Part shown: piece after piece, positions 45,406 through 55,788 of the stretch
Numbering within the stretch: the stretch's first letter is position 1
Layout: each line of letters begins with the position of its first letter
Source: Dimorphilus gyrociliatus
Lineage: Eukaryota; Annelida; Polychaeta; Dinophilidae
Direction of reading: 5' to 3'
DNA length: 64,000 nucleotides
Assembly: GCA_904063045.1 (NCBI GenBank)
Contig: CAJFCJ010000002.1
Coordinates: 1,696,422 to 1,760,421, forward strand
Position numbers and translations under genes: made by a program
The notes under the pieces: generated by a model
The model's input: the letters and a program-made list of their open reading frames with translations, nothing else
Database searches by the model: none
What the model was told of the DNA's origin: nothing

Positions 45406-46174
45406 TATCTCGTATTTTGTATCACCAATAACAAAACTTCGAACTTACACTGTGCCTTCAAGATTGTCAAAATGGAAATCAAGATTTTAAATTTCTATAG
45501 GATAGGATTAAATGAAAAATATATTTTCTTTATCTTATTTCAACAAGTTAGAATAACTTCATTGTCAATCATTGACTGTATTAGGTTTTTATTTAGTCAA
45601 TAAGAATATTTTTCCTATATATCTTAGCGTATGTCTTTAGATATTCGTCTATATTAAAATATCCACACTATATATATGCAGTATAATTTCTATATATATA
45701 TATATATATATAAGTTTATAACAGTTTATCACTCCAAGGTTAATTGTCAATTGGTTTCTCCTTCTTTGGTTTAAATTATTTAAAATGAGTGTGATGTCAC
45801 AGTTCTACTAATTAATTAAACGTTATTAAGTCTTTCTTAATAAATTCTGGATAATTGAGTGGTCTTTTTTTAACTTTCCAGTCTCGAGAGAAATATACTA
45901 TGGGAAAAACTGTGAGGGTAGAATGATCGATAGACCCTTTTGAAGAATATAATTGTAATAATAATATATAGAACGGATAGTTGATCATTTCTAGAATTTA
46001 AAAACTGAAACTATTTGTGTTTTCGTACTTTTGTACGAAATAAATGTATGAATCGAAAAAGATTAAATGACACTGGTATAGAATTAACTAATGGAGAACA
46101 GTCCTCACATCCACGCTTTACCAAATTAGTTTAGATTTTACAAATTAATCGTTTTTATTGAAATTTTATTAGAT
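45406..46174. promoter_or_regulatory. Divergent spacer, MIF-like / SLC35F
   Basis: About 770 bp. Contains a (TA)n tract (45691-45712), a perfect hairpin TTTCGTAC-tttt-GTACGAAA (46021-46040) and a 12-codon upstream ORF (ATG at about 46091) before the SLC35F start. No gene. Confidence 0.4.
45691..45712. repeat. (TA)n microsatellite
   Basis: Uninterrupted TA run in the MIF-like/SLC35F spacer. Confidence 0.9.
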
Positions 46175-47772
46175 ATGGCAGGTACAACGGAAAGTACTCT
46201 TCTACGAACAGAAAACGATGCAAAAAGGAAGAATATACATTATAAAATAAAATCAGCTGTTTGTAAAAAGTATTATCAGTGATGAAATTCGAATATTACG
46301 TAGTAATAAATGTTCTATTTGACAGAGAGCTATGGATAGCAGTGCTGATCGGACAATCATTATCATTTTGTAATGGATCCAGTGGCATATTTAGTGGTTT
46401 ACTACAACAACAGAATGTAAATATTCCAACAGGTAAAATATTTATCATTCAATATTTTCTTAAAGTTTAACAGTAGAATGATTAAACAAAATACAAAATA
46501 ATATCTATATAAATAATTATAGATTAGTACAAAATACCAGTATCTTATCATTAATCTCTTTCTTTTAATGCAGCTCAGACATTTGCAGTATACGTTGCAC
46601 TAGCTTTAATCTATACAACATATTTATCATTTGTATCGGAGACTAGCATATTTACTATTTTAAGATTGAGAGGATGGAAATATTTTATTATAGCTCTATT
46701 GGATGTTGAAGCTAATTATTTAATGGTAAAAGCGTATCATTATACCACCGTCACTAGTGTCCAGGTTAGATATATTGTATATTCATTGACATAGTTTTCA
46801 TAACAAACAGTTATAATATATAGGTTCTGGACTGTTTTACTATACCAACAGTCTTAATATTGACAAGAATTATTTTTAAAATTCGCTATCGTATGTCTCA
46901 TTTTATTGGCGTTGTAATATGTTTACTTGGGTTGGCAGCATTAATTGGAGCCGATATTTTGGTTTCTAGACATTCTGCAGGTAAGATTCCAAATAAATAA
47001 AAACACCAGCAGAGACCTTGAAGTATTTTGCAGAGGCCTTGAACAAATTCCTTGGAGATTTATTCGTCTTACTTGGAGCCGTTTTATACGGTTTTTCGAA
47101 TGTTGCCCAAGAGTATTTCGTGAGAAATTTTAGTTTTGTTGAATTTTTAGGGATGCTTGGGTTTTTTGCCAGCATTATTAATGGAATACAATTGTTAATA
47201 TTCTCAAATTTTCATCATTAAACTTTTTTAAAATAACTTGATTTTTCTTAGTGTAATTTTAGAAAGACGAGAAGTGTCTACCGTTGATTTCACCAACTAT
47301 AAAGTCTGTACGTACAAATAGCTATACGTTTTTTTTCTTATCCATTCACATTTAATTGCTTTCTATCTTTTATAATTTAGATTTGCCATTGTGCGGATTT
47401 ATAATAGTTATGGTTATTTTATATTCAATTATGCCGAAAACTTTAAAAAAGATTGGAGCGACTGCAGTAAACTTGAATTTACTATCAGCCGATTTTTATG
47501 CCCTTTTAGCAGGGCTAATAATCTTCAAATATAAAGTTTGTTAAAATTTGTAACATTTTTAATAACTAAACTGTATTATTTTTTATTGTTTGTAGTTCCA
47601 CTTTTTGTATTTTATCGCATTTGCCGCGGTAATAATAGGAGTGATTGTTTATAGCATCAAACCTGTGAACGATGCTGACGAGAATACAGATAACTCAAAT
47701 ATTAAAATGAATGAAGAGTCAAAAGGACCATTACACGCTGAAGCAGATGAACCTTGGTCTAATTTGGAATAA
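46175..47772 (+). CDS. SLC35F2: Solute carrier SLC35F1/F2-type transporter
   Basis: Ten-helix drug/metabolite-transporter-fold protein of the SLC35F group. ATG at 46175 ([15 protein letters not shown]). Then [19 protein letters not shown] (TM1), [164 protein letters not shown]. The tail is acidic and ends DEPWSNLE. The family is close to SLC35F1, F2 and F6. SLC35F2 has been reported to import queuine/queuosine; whether this orthologue does is inference. Introns are short. Confidence 0.88.
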
Positions 47773-48254
47773 ACGTGTTCATATTTCATATCTTGTTTTA
47801 GTTTTATTTAAAAACAACAAGTTGATTAACGAAACAGTTTCTACTAGTAGTCAATTAATTGAAAAAGAATGAAGTTCAAATTAAGAAAGCAAATAGAAAA
47901 CAAAGAAAAAACAAAATAACAAATTGCAGGTTGTATTGAGAAATATAGTTTTCTTCTTCGCAGTTATTATTGTTATTTTATGATGATAACTTTTAGACAT
48001 TATTATTCTTCGTGAGAAACAGTGGACATGATTAATGTCTTACTGCCTGTAGAGGTATTAAAAAATATTGAAATTTATTACAAAAAGAGCTACTTGAATT
48101 AGATTGTCATAAGTTAATTTTGGACCACAGAATCCGAAATTTATTCTTTTTAAGTGACAACTAATCTTTTTAGGTCAGAAATCTTTTATTATTTATTCTT
48201 TCTTTAGACGAATCAGATAAAATTTCAGCTAAACTAAGCTTTATCCTCTTTAGG
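47773..48254. other. Intergenic, convergent SLC35F / IBA57 3' ends
   Basis: 482 bp AT-rich 3'-UTR sequence for both genes. No other feature. Confidence 0.5.
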
Positions 48255-49417
48255 TTAAACAGGTAAAGCCGATAACCCTAAAAGTTGTCTCAACCTTTCA
48301 TCTTTATCAATAGGCCACCAAAAAGGGATATTTGTCTTGACTCTTGAAAGAGTTTCACCTTCCACATTCTCTTTTGCGTAAAGTTCTTTTGCATTAACTG
48401 ACTCCCTAACTCTCATTAAGCCTATAGCTCTCCTACCAATATGATCTCGAATAACTCCAACGGACTTTCCTTCCTCTGTACAGATGATAGCACTGTGAGC
48501 ATTAATCGGTTCGCTGAGTTCCAAAGGCATAATTCTTTTTCTAGTTGCGCCGGTGTGATGAGTCCTTGCAGTCAATTCTTGTCCAACATAGCATCCTTTA
48601 TCGAAAGCTACAGCGTGTAAGAAAACACCATTTGATTCTGAGTACGATTTTCACCATTGTGTTTTTTATTCTCAGATGTCTGAGAATGATTATTCGAAAG
48701 AAAAGAATAATGTTTTGTTACTTCTTTTTTTTTTACTTAAGTTAATAAAAAAATATGACTGGTGTATAAATTCAATTTACATAAGCTTTAAGAATAATTT
48801 AATGGTGGAAATCGACCTAATGGAAAACATTTAGCAATTGGATGATCTTTTATTCCCTCTCCTATTCCTAATTCAAATCTTTTCTTTTTATAGTTTTCTT
48901 CATTTTCTAAATGATCCTGAAATTTATTTTTCTCAATTAAAGCCCTATAACCAAATTGCTTCACACGTGGGTCTTTATTTTGCAATAACAGTCCAGGACA
49001 ATCAGCTAATTCTTCTTCACAATGAATAAGAGTTAAATCCTCTGGATCTAGGTTAACATTTCTTCGAATCTTGTATTTTTTTAATAGCATCAACAAGTCC
49101 TTTCTAATGGAATGATCACATTCTAAATAGAAAGATTGTGCAGGTTGGCTTAAATAGCTATACAAAATAACATCATATAATATTCTCCCTTGTGGATTTA
49201 ATATAAACGCAAATAGGGATTGACAGCTGTTTTCCAAGCATCTCATATCATTTGTTATAACTGATTGTAGAAAAGACGAAGAATCTTTTCCAGTTATTTT
49301 GAGAACACTCCTAGACTTTAATTCGTAACATTTCACTGACTTTTCTCGGCAGATTCCAAGAGGTAATTTAACGTAACTCCTTATAAAAGTTTTGGTTAAA
49401 TTAACTGAACGAAGCAT
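48255..49417 (-). CDS. IBA57: Mitochondrial iron-sulfur cluster assembly factor IBA57
   Basis: Folate-binding GcvT-like protein that acts with ISCA1/ISCA2 in mitochondrial [4Fe-4S] assembly. ATG at 49417 ([18 protein letters not shown], a plausible presequence). Exon 1 (49417-48817) has [12 protein letters not shown] and [10 protein letters not shown]. Exon 2 (48637-48255) has the diagnostic [21 protein letters not shown] and ends GLSALPV. The donor TTAG|GTCGAT (48816) and acceptor at 48638 join to CFPLESNGVF; human IBA57 has LPLESN here, which fixes the 179-nt intron. Confidence 0.95.
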
Positions 49418-49989
49418 AATCAACTGTTAATGAAATTAAATTTGTGTAAGTTTTGATAAACAATGAATCGTTTATGATATTACTAAATGATACATACACA
49501 CCGATTTCAAGATGTCTATTGCATATAAATGTCTAAAAAAATGATTTATTGCAACTAAAAGAAATTCGGACTATGAGCAAAATTATATTGTTGAAAATTG
49601 AAGATTATTTCTGAGTTTTCTCAATTCCTTTTAGCCCTCAGCAACCTTCACTTTCAAAATGTTCAGGAAACCAGTCTTTTTCACAAAGTATGGCAGCTTT
49701 TGCCTGCACAAGGCCGTTAATGAAATCCCTCAATATCGCTCCGTATTTCGGCAAAGTTCAAGGACTTATCAAGGTTAGAGTTTATTCTGGATGAACTATA
49801 TAAAATTTAAAAGGACTCAATCACTTTTTAGGATCAAAATTACTAATTGATTGACGGATTCTTTAAATTTCAACAGTATATCGTAAACTCTACCAGAGGA
49901 CTTCGGAACAGCGATGTCACCTGGGTTCAAAAACAATAAACATATTGTTTAACTCCATTATTTCATCAGTGTTTTCAACGATATTTATC
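49418..49989 (+). other. Leader region of SLC25A44 with open, in-frame upstream exon
   Basis: Between the IBA57 and SLC25A44 starts. ATG at 49659 opens a frame (MFRKPVFFTKYGSFCLHK) to a donor after 49773. An acceptor before 49877 joins it in phase to sequence that stays open into MAASYEVDN of SLC25A44, giving a 76-residue basic extension. A second frame in the same exon (ATG at about 49691, MAAFACTRPLMKS) also crosses the junction and stops at about 49940. Confidence 0.35.
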
Positions 49990-51102
49990 ATGGCGGCTAG
50001 CTACGAAGTTGACAATATTCAAGTAATTGAGCTTCATATGATGAATAAGACAAAGTACTACCCTTTGACTTTAATTAGTGGTTTCACTATTAGAAGTACT
50101 CTATACCCTTTCTCTTTAATAAAAACACGCATCCAAGTCCAAAAGAAGAAAGCATTATATAATGGAACTTTTGACGCTTTTTCTAAAATAACGAGAAATG
50201 AAGGATTCCGTGGTTTATATAAAGGTTTTTGGATATCTAATATGTTAATAGTTTCACAAATGACTTATATAACAACATATGAAAATGTCAGAAGATATCT
50301 TGCTGATCATACACAGCTTACAAACAATAAAATTAGAAGCTTTATAGCTGGAGGATGTGCATCTATATCTGCTCAGACTTTTGTTGTTCCAATCGACATC
50401 ATTTCACAACATCTCATGATGTTGGGTCGAAGTAGTGGTTCAGCAGAGCCGAAAACAGCCTCTCTGGATCCCTTAAAATTAAGTTTAACTAGTGATAATC
50501 TTAAGACGAGGCTTGGTGCAACAAAAGAAATCATTCAAGCTGTTTATAGACAACATGGAGTCAGAGGTTTCTACAAGGGGTACATCTCTTCACTTTGCGT
50601 TTACGCACCCAACAGTGCCCTCTGGTGGTTCTTTTATGATATATACTGCGGTATTTAGTATTTTATACCTTAAATTAAAACCAACTGTTTTTCTACATAA
50701 TGGACTAATGTCCTATACCCACTTTACAGATTCATTGGCAAGCATTTCACCTGCATTTGTTCCTAGATTAGTCCTACAATGTATTGCAGCACCAATAGGA
50801 GGTGTGACAACAGCCCTGATAACCAATCCCATGGACATTGTTCGAGCCAGAATTCAGGTTCTTTCGAACTTATTTACAATAAGATAAGAAAAATAAAAAT
50901 TCAATTCGGACAGGTTGAACAAACACGATTTGGCGTAACTGTAACACAACTATGGGAAGAGGAGAGATGGAGAATATTTATGAAAGGACTTTCAGCGAGA
51001 TTAGTTCAATCAGTAACATTTTCGTTTTTTATCGTATTAGGATACGAGACGATCAAACGATGGAGTTTACTGGACGAATATAAAAGTTCAGTAAGATGGT
51101 AA
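49990..51102 (+). CDS. SLC25A44: Mitochondrial carrier SLC25A44 (branched-chain amino acid carrier)
   Basis: Inner-membrane carrier with three repeats, reported in mammals to import branched-chain amino acids. Exons 49990-50650, 50730-50857 and 50914-51102 (second intron 56 nt). Carrier motifs: YPFSLIKTRIQ (repeat 1), VPIDIISQHLMM (repeat 2), NPMDIVRARIQ (repeat 3). Also GLYKGFW, GFYKGYISSLCVYAPNSALWW and MKGLSARLVQ, all aligning with human SLC25A44. I start at ATG 49990 (MAASYEVDNIQVIELHMMN), which matches the human N-terminus (NIQIIEWEHLDKKK). The sequence ATCATGGCGGCTA around this ATG resembles a YY1 site, as often found over start codons. A longer N-terminus is possible (see 49418-49989). 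Confidence 0.93.
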
Positions 51103-52729
51103 AATGTAATTATTAGGGAATTATATAATAATACAGTATCCAAGTTATTGACTGACTTTCATGTAATTTTTATCATCAATATTAATTTTTTTTCTTTTAC
51201 GTTCGTTACGCAATGATTTCCACCAATATCGATGCTAATTTTAGCCCTTTTACTATATGGAAAGAAAAACAGTTTCCATCCACTTAGATCAATTTATCCT
51301 TTCCATTAAGTTTTCTCTTTACGATAAATAGAAATGAGGAGAAGAAGAGGATAAAAAAGAAAGAAAGAGATTTGTTAAACATTGGAGGATTTATCGCTTT
51401 CTTTGTTCGATCAAACACCTGGCCATTTTCAAATTGTTCTGTCGTTTTTTTTTCTTTTTTGTACTTAAGGCGGATTTGACGCTTATCTTCAACTAGGCCT
51501 AATGTACAATTAGGTTTTATCTTTATTGGAGAATATAAAAACAATAATTTTAGAGACTGTATTTATCTATATATTTATTGGCCAAGGTGGAAATACAAGC
51601 GCCACCTAGCGATATCTCAATCCCGTCACTCTACTGTCAGTTGTTCGACCCGGAATACGTTTGTACCTGCTCGGTTACGTTTATTATTTTATAGGTAAGT
51701 AGGAATTTGATATAAGGGATTTTAATGGGATTTGAATAGAATAAAGGGTATTAATTAATCGATACAATTGATATTAGCTATGGTTTGAAAGTTATCGCTG
51801 TTTTTCCATGATTGACGCTTTTCATATATAGTTTACAAATATTTTCCATTAGCGCTTATAGTAACAATCCCCAAACAGATTAGATGATTTAATTGTGTAT
51901 GATCACCTATAGAGGAGCTGCAATGAGAAAAGAAGAGTGGGAAATTATAAATTAGGCTTGAAATGCCATTTAATGTATTTAAATAGTATTGACGTTTGAA
52001 AGGAAACGGAATAATAAAATATTATGCTTGTCCCTTTGGAAGAGCTAGTTATCTTCGATGTCATATCAATTCATTAAGTCTAATTGTTTTTTCTATGACA
52101 ATGTTGACCGGTTAGTTTGACAGGAGTATTTCCAAAGGGGCGTTAAAATCCCCTTGACAATCCATTAAAATAGGAAAAGAAATCGACTAAAATTGGTTTG
52201 ACGCCAAAATTTAATATCGTAAATCGATTCTCTTTTTTTCTTTTGGTGTCATCGACAGCAACGGTCATTCTGATTGACAACTAAGGGAAAAGAATCGAAC
52301 AATTTATGAAATTGCAGATTTTTAAACCATTTCATTCGTATTCATCAGAGTTTGCAACTGTTTTCTTTTTGCTCATATAGACTTGCGGCGGAATTTTTTA
52401 AACGAATATATTATTTAGCCCGCAGCGTCTAGTTTATTAATTCTTCGAGACGTTAGGCCAAAAATCGGCGACGCTCTTTCTTTCAACTGTAAATATCAAA
52501 ATTGCCCCCTATTCCTTTAACCCCGTATATACGTATAGGCCGTCTTTGTCCTTAGGGAAAACTGTCCAGTAAAAGTGACATCTAATATTACGAGATAAAA
52601 TTTATAGTTCGGCGACATCTAGCGTGAGAACGTAGGATAACTAACAAAACACTTCTGTGGATCGCAGCTGCTCATCCTTTCTTATTTTATTCGTAATGAT
52701 TCTTAATGTCTTACAGAATCCGCTATGAG
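51103..52729 (+). other. Intergenic and 5' leader of the gene at 52730
   Basis: A likely untranslated first exon ends at a good donor (ATAG|GTAAGT, about 51695), and an acceptor (cttacag, 52715) lies just before the coding exon, making a roughly 1-kb leader intron. A CTCF-type motif lies at 51599-51610 in the presumed promoter. The variant GATGTCGCC occurs near 52615. No other gene. Confidence 0.45.
51599..51610 (-). promoter_or_regulatory. CTCF-type motif in promoter
   Basis: Minus strand reads GCTAGGTGGCGCTT, the same AGGTGGCGCTT as at 17754-17769. About 90 bp upstream of the inferred first-exon donor. Confidence 0.4.
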
Positions 52730-53431
52730 ATGAGCCATACGAAATTAAAAGGCGCGTACGGACTGCCTACTGCAGTCATTCAACTACTCAATCAATTGAC
52801 ACCTCACAGTGACGCCTTGAAATGGCAAGTGAGTGGTGGAAATGGAAAGGTGATGCTCACGTTAACTTGGGATTGGCGAACCAGTAAGAAAACGTCCATT
52901 TGGGAAAAAGTTCAGAGAACCCTGAAAATCAGCAAGGATCCATCGCCAAGCCCTACTTCATTTGATTTATCACCATACCGACCAAAAAGATCAAAAAGTT
53001 TCAGGACAGCTCAGAGAAACGGGTATTCATCCCTCAACGGAGGTTTCAGCCCTAGTCAATCACCAGCAAAGAAAACTAGTACGCCAACATCTACTCCTGT
53101 AAAATTGGAAAATCCTATTAGCCCCGTAAAACGCTCCGACTCGCACTTGAATAAGCCAGTAAAAATCTCCTATAGAACCGAGGAGGATGTGCAAAAATCG
53201 TTAGAGGATCTTCATGATGCTGTTCGTGTGAAAACTCGACAAGAGTTAGAAGAGATGCGTCAAGAATGGAATAAATCCATGAGGAACTCCCTTCTCCCAG
53301 TTTGTGATGATAACGATTCAGATTCCAGTGATTCTTCTTCTTGCCAAATTCGAATAGACGGCGCCGCCATGCATAGTTATTTGGACGCTTGCGAGAGAAT
53401 ATTGACGTCCGGCGAAACGTTGATTATCTAG
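52730..53431 (+). CDS. Unrecognised protein with small conserved-looking N-terminal domain
   Basis: About 233 aa in one coding exon. I choose ATG 52730 (MSHTKLKGAYGLPTAVIQLL) because a splice acceptor at 52715 removes the ATG at 52706. The first 65 residues look folded (LLNQLTPHSDALKWQVSGGN, GKVMLTLTWDW). A Ser/Pro/Lys-rich disordered middle follows (SPSQSPAKKTSTPTSTP, ISPVKRSDS). Then comes an acidic/helical part (TEEDVQKSLEDLHDAVRVKT, RQELEEMRQEWNKSM) with DNDSDSSDSSSCQ. It ends SYLDACERILTSGETLII. No signal peptide or TM segment. I cannot name a family. SP/TP sites suggest regulation by proline-directed kinases, which is a weak inference. Confidence 0.65.
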   Translation: MSHTKLKGAYGLPTAVIQLLNQLTPHSDALKWQVSGGNGKVMLTLTWDWRTSKKTSIWEKVQRTLKISKDPSPSPTSFDLSPYRPKRSKSFRTAQRNGYSSLNGGFSPSQSPAKKTSTPTSTPVKLENPISPVKRSDSHLNKPVKISYRTEEDVQKSLEDLHDAVRVKTRQELEEMRQEWNKSMRNSLLPVCDDNDSDSSDSSSCQIRIDGAAMHSYLDACERILTSGETLII

Positions 53432-53625
53432 TATTTGCGTTTCTTTTCAGTCTACATAGTTGAGTAGTGTAGAATTTTCTAACACGTCAAAAAAACAGTG
53501 GACGGAAGTATATTCTTGTTGAAAGTTATAAATAAACAAACAAGTAACGCATATAAAAAAAAATTGAAAAAAAAATCCAACAAAACAATGAGTGTGAACA
53601 AATGACAAGTTACCGGCGTTTGCTT

Positions 53626-55473
53626 TTATGTTATCAGCCAAACACGCAAACCGCATAACACCACTGGTTGAGATAAAATATCATTTTCGAGAGTAATGTG
53701 ACCTCCAAAAGAACGCTCTTCTCTTATTTCGAATGACTGAAGTGGAATAGCGTCAGGTCGATCTTCTTTAAAGACTTGTACCATATAAAGTTTCTCAATA
53801 TTCCTAGTTTTTAAAAAATAACGTCGGCTATAAAGTTTATTATCTTCTCGATTAGGTAGCCAAAGAATATTCTCTTCATCAGCTTTATTGTCGATTATCG
53901 TAATTTTACCAAATGCTGAAATTTCCATTCGAATATCCCTAGAAAATTTAACAATCAATAGTGTTTCGTCTGCCTTTGACAACCGATTTAAAACGATTAG
54001 CGTAAAATTGAAAACAGGATATTTTGCCGCTGAATAAGATATATCGATTTGAGATCTGGAAAAAAAAAACGAATATATATTGCTTTGTTTATATTTAATA
54101 TAGTTCGTTAAGAGTATTAAATTAATACTTATGCAAAATAACGCAATAATCCGATTTCCATTGAACTGATTGTCCAAAATCTACGTTGACATTTTTGAAA
54201 TTCATTTTGAAATTGCTAGCCTGGCGTAAAAGATCAGAGGAATTCCGTCGTTTCTTGTTAAATAGAACTGTCTCCTCTTTAAATACCAAGCGGTCATTCG
54301 ATAGAAATTCGCTTAGGTCGTCTTTTCGAGGATAAGAGGGTAAAATAAATAAGGTGTTTGTAACTCGGTGGAACCAGTTTATTGACAATAAAGCTTCCAT
54401 CGATTCAATTAGTGAATGTTCAAATTGAGACTGTATTTCGAAGAGAAAATGTTCTATTTTCCAGACATCCTGTTACAGTTTTAAAGAATTACTTTTACGA
54501 ATAACTTAATTTGTAACTTACTTTAACTTCATTCATAAATTTGCGAATGTAATAAACAGCATTCCAATTCAATTCATCAGCTTTCGAAGTTTTAAGACTC
54601 AACACCAAGCCATCAACATTTGGTAAAATCTCACTATATTCGTTTAACTCATCTAAACTTAAGGAATTCTGGACGTTTGGAAGAACGTAATGTATGAGCA
54701 TCTTCAGTCTGCCTTTCATCTAGTTGTGTGTAAGGAAGCAAAGCTTATTCATTAATTATTAATCTATCAACCGTTAATTAATCCTTACAGAATCTTTGTA
54801 AGATGATAAGGTTTTCTTAGTTTTTGGTAAATCATTCTTAGTAATCGAGAGTAAAATAGCATTTTTGACGTTATCATCCTGAGAATTTTCCAGTGATTGC
54901 AACAAAGCGGAAAGCGAATGACTAAACGCGTCGCCAAGGGACGCATTCATGTGGTAAATATAAGATATTTTGGGATCAGCTGTAAAATGAAAGAATAAAT
55001 CATGTATTTCTAAAACGATTTGAGATAGATACTGTTTATAAATTTTCCTGTAGCTGTGTTTGCGTTGCTAACCCACTTGATTGTCTTCTGAGATTCAAAT
55101 AATGTTTTCATATTTTCGTCAGACTTGTCTGAAAAATAGGGAAATATTCTCCAATCGTTAAATATAAAAGTAATATTGGAACTTACCCCCTCTCACAATT
55201 TTTAGAATGTTAGATGGCCCGACACTTTTGATACTTTCCAAAGTTGGTACTAAAAGAACGAAACGAATTAAAGAATCCCTCAAAATCTGGGTATAGCAAC
55301 TACTAACCACCGAATAATTCAAACCAAAAAAGGACAAGAAGCCCAAAAATCACCCATTGAATTATGATAAATTTCATAATATGCTTGGGTCCATGTCTAT
55401 AGCCTAATGTTGATAACTGTATAAAAGGCTTCAAGGAGATATCTGTTGGTTTATCAGTCCATAATTTGTTCAT
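53626..55473 (-). CDS. Unrecognised type II membrane protein with lumenal domain
   Basis: ATG at 55473 (MNKLWTDKPTDISLKPF). One clear membrane segment near residues 38-55 (KFIIIQWVIFGLLVLFWF). Several exons then follow, joined in phase: VPTLESIKSVGPSNILKIV, DKSDENMKTLFESQKTIKW, TDPKISYIYHMNASLGDAF (53-nt intron), MKGRLKMLIHYVLPNVQNS, SMEALLSINWFHRVTNTLF, QIDISYSAAKYPVFNFTLI, and the end GGHITLENDILSQP...VWLIT at 53626. Potential N-glycosylation sites (NAS, NFT) fit a lumenal C-terminal part. One block (SAA-YPV-NF) recalls GPI-transamidase subunit PIG-S (SAASLYPVLNF), but the second membrane span of that family is missing and the rest does not align by eye, so I leave it unnamed. Confidence 0.6.
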
Positions 55474-55788
55474 GTTTGAAGCGGGAAAATATTTTTAATA
55501 AAAATTCTCGAATAAAATTCAATTAAAAATATTTTCCAAATATATATTGTATAAAATAAATATTTTTTTAAAACTATTCTCTACTAAAAGATTTTGTTAG
55601 AGAAAATTTTTTGAAAGCAAAGAAGTATGGGCGATAGTAGGGCCTTTTAGTAGGGAATCATCTTTCCAGAGTATTAAGATATCTTAGCACGATAGTAACT
55701 GTTATGAGATGTTAATAAACCAGCTAATTTAAATATATAACTGGTGAATTTGTATTTATTTTAGAAGTACTTGCAGCTGTTTAAAAAA
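55474..55788. promoter_or_regulatory. Divergent spacer before IPO13
   Basis: About 315 bp between opposite starts, AT-rich. An acceptor (cttgcag, about 55775) precedes the IPO13 ATG, so a small untranslated first exon may lie here. Confidence 0.4.

Noticed and set aside
50492-50887. Plus-strand frame overlapping SLC25A44 exons 1-2
   Set aside because: Its first part is a shifted frame of the carrier. Only the stretch from 50730 is real, and it belongs to SLC25A44 exon 2.
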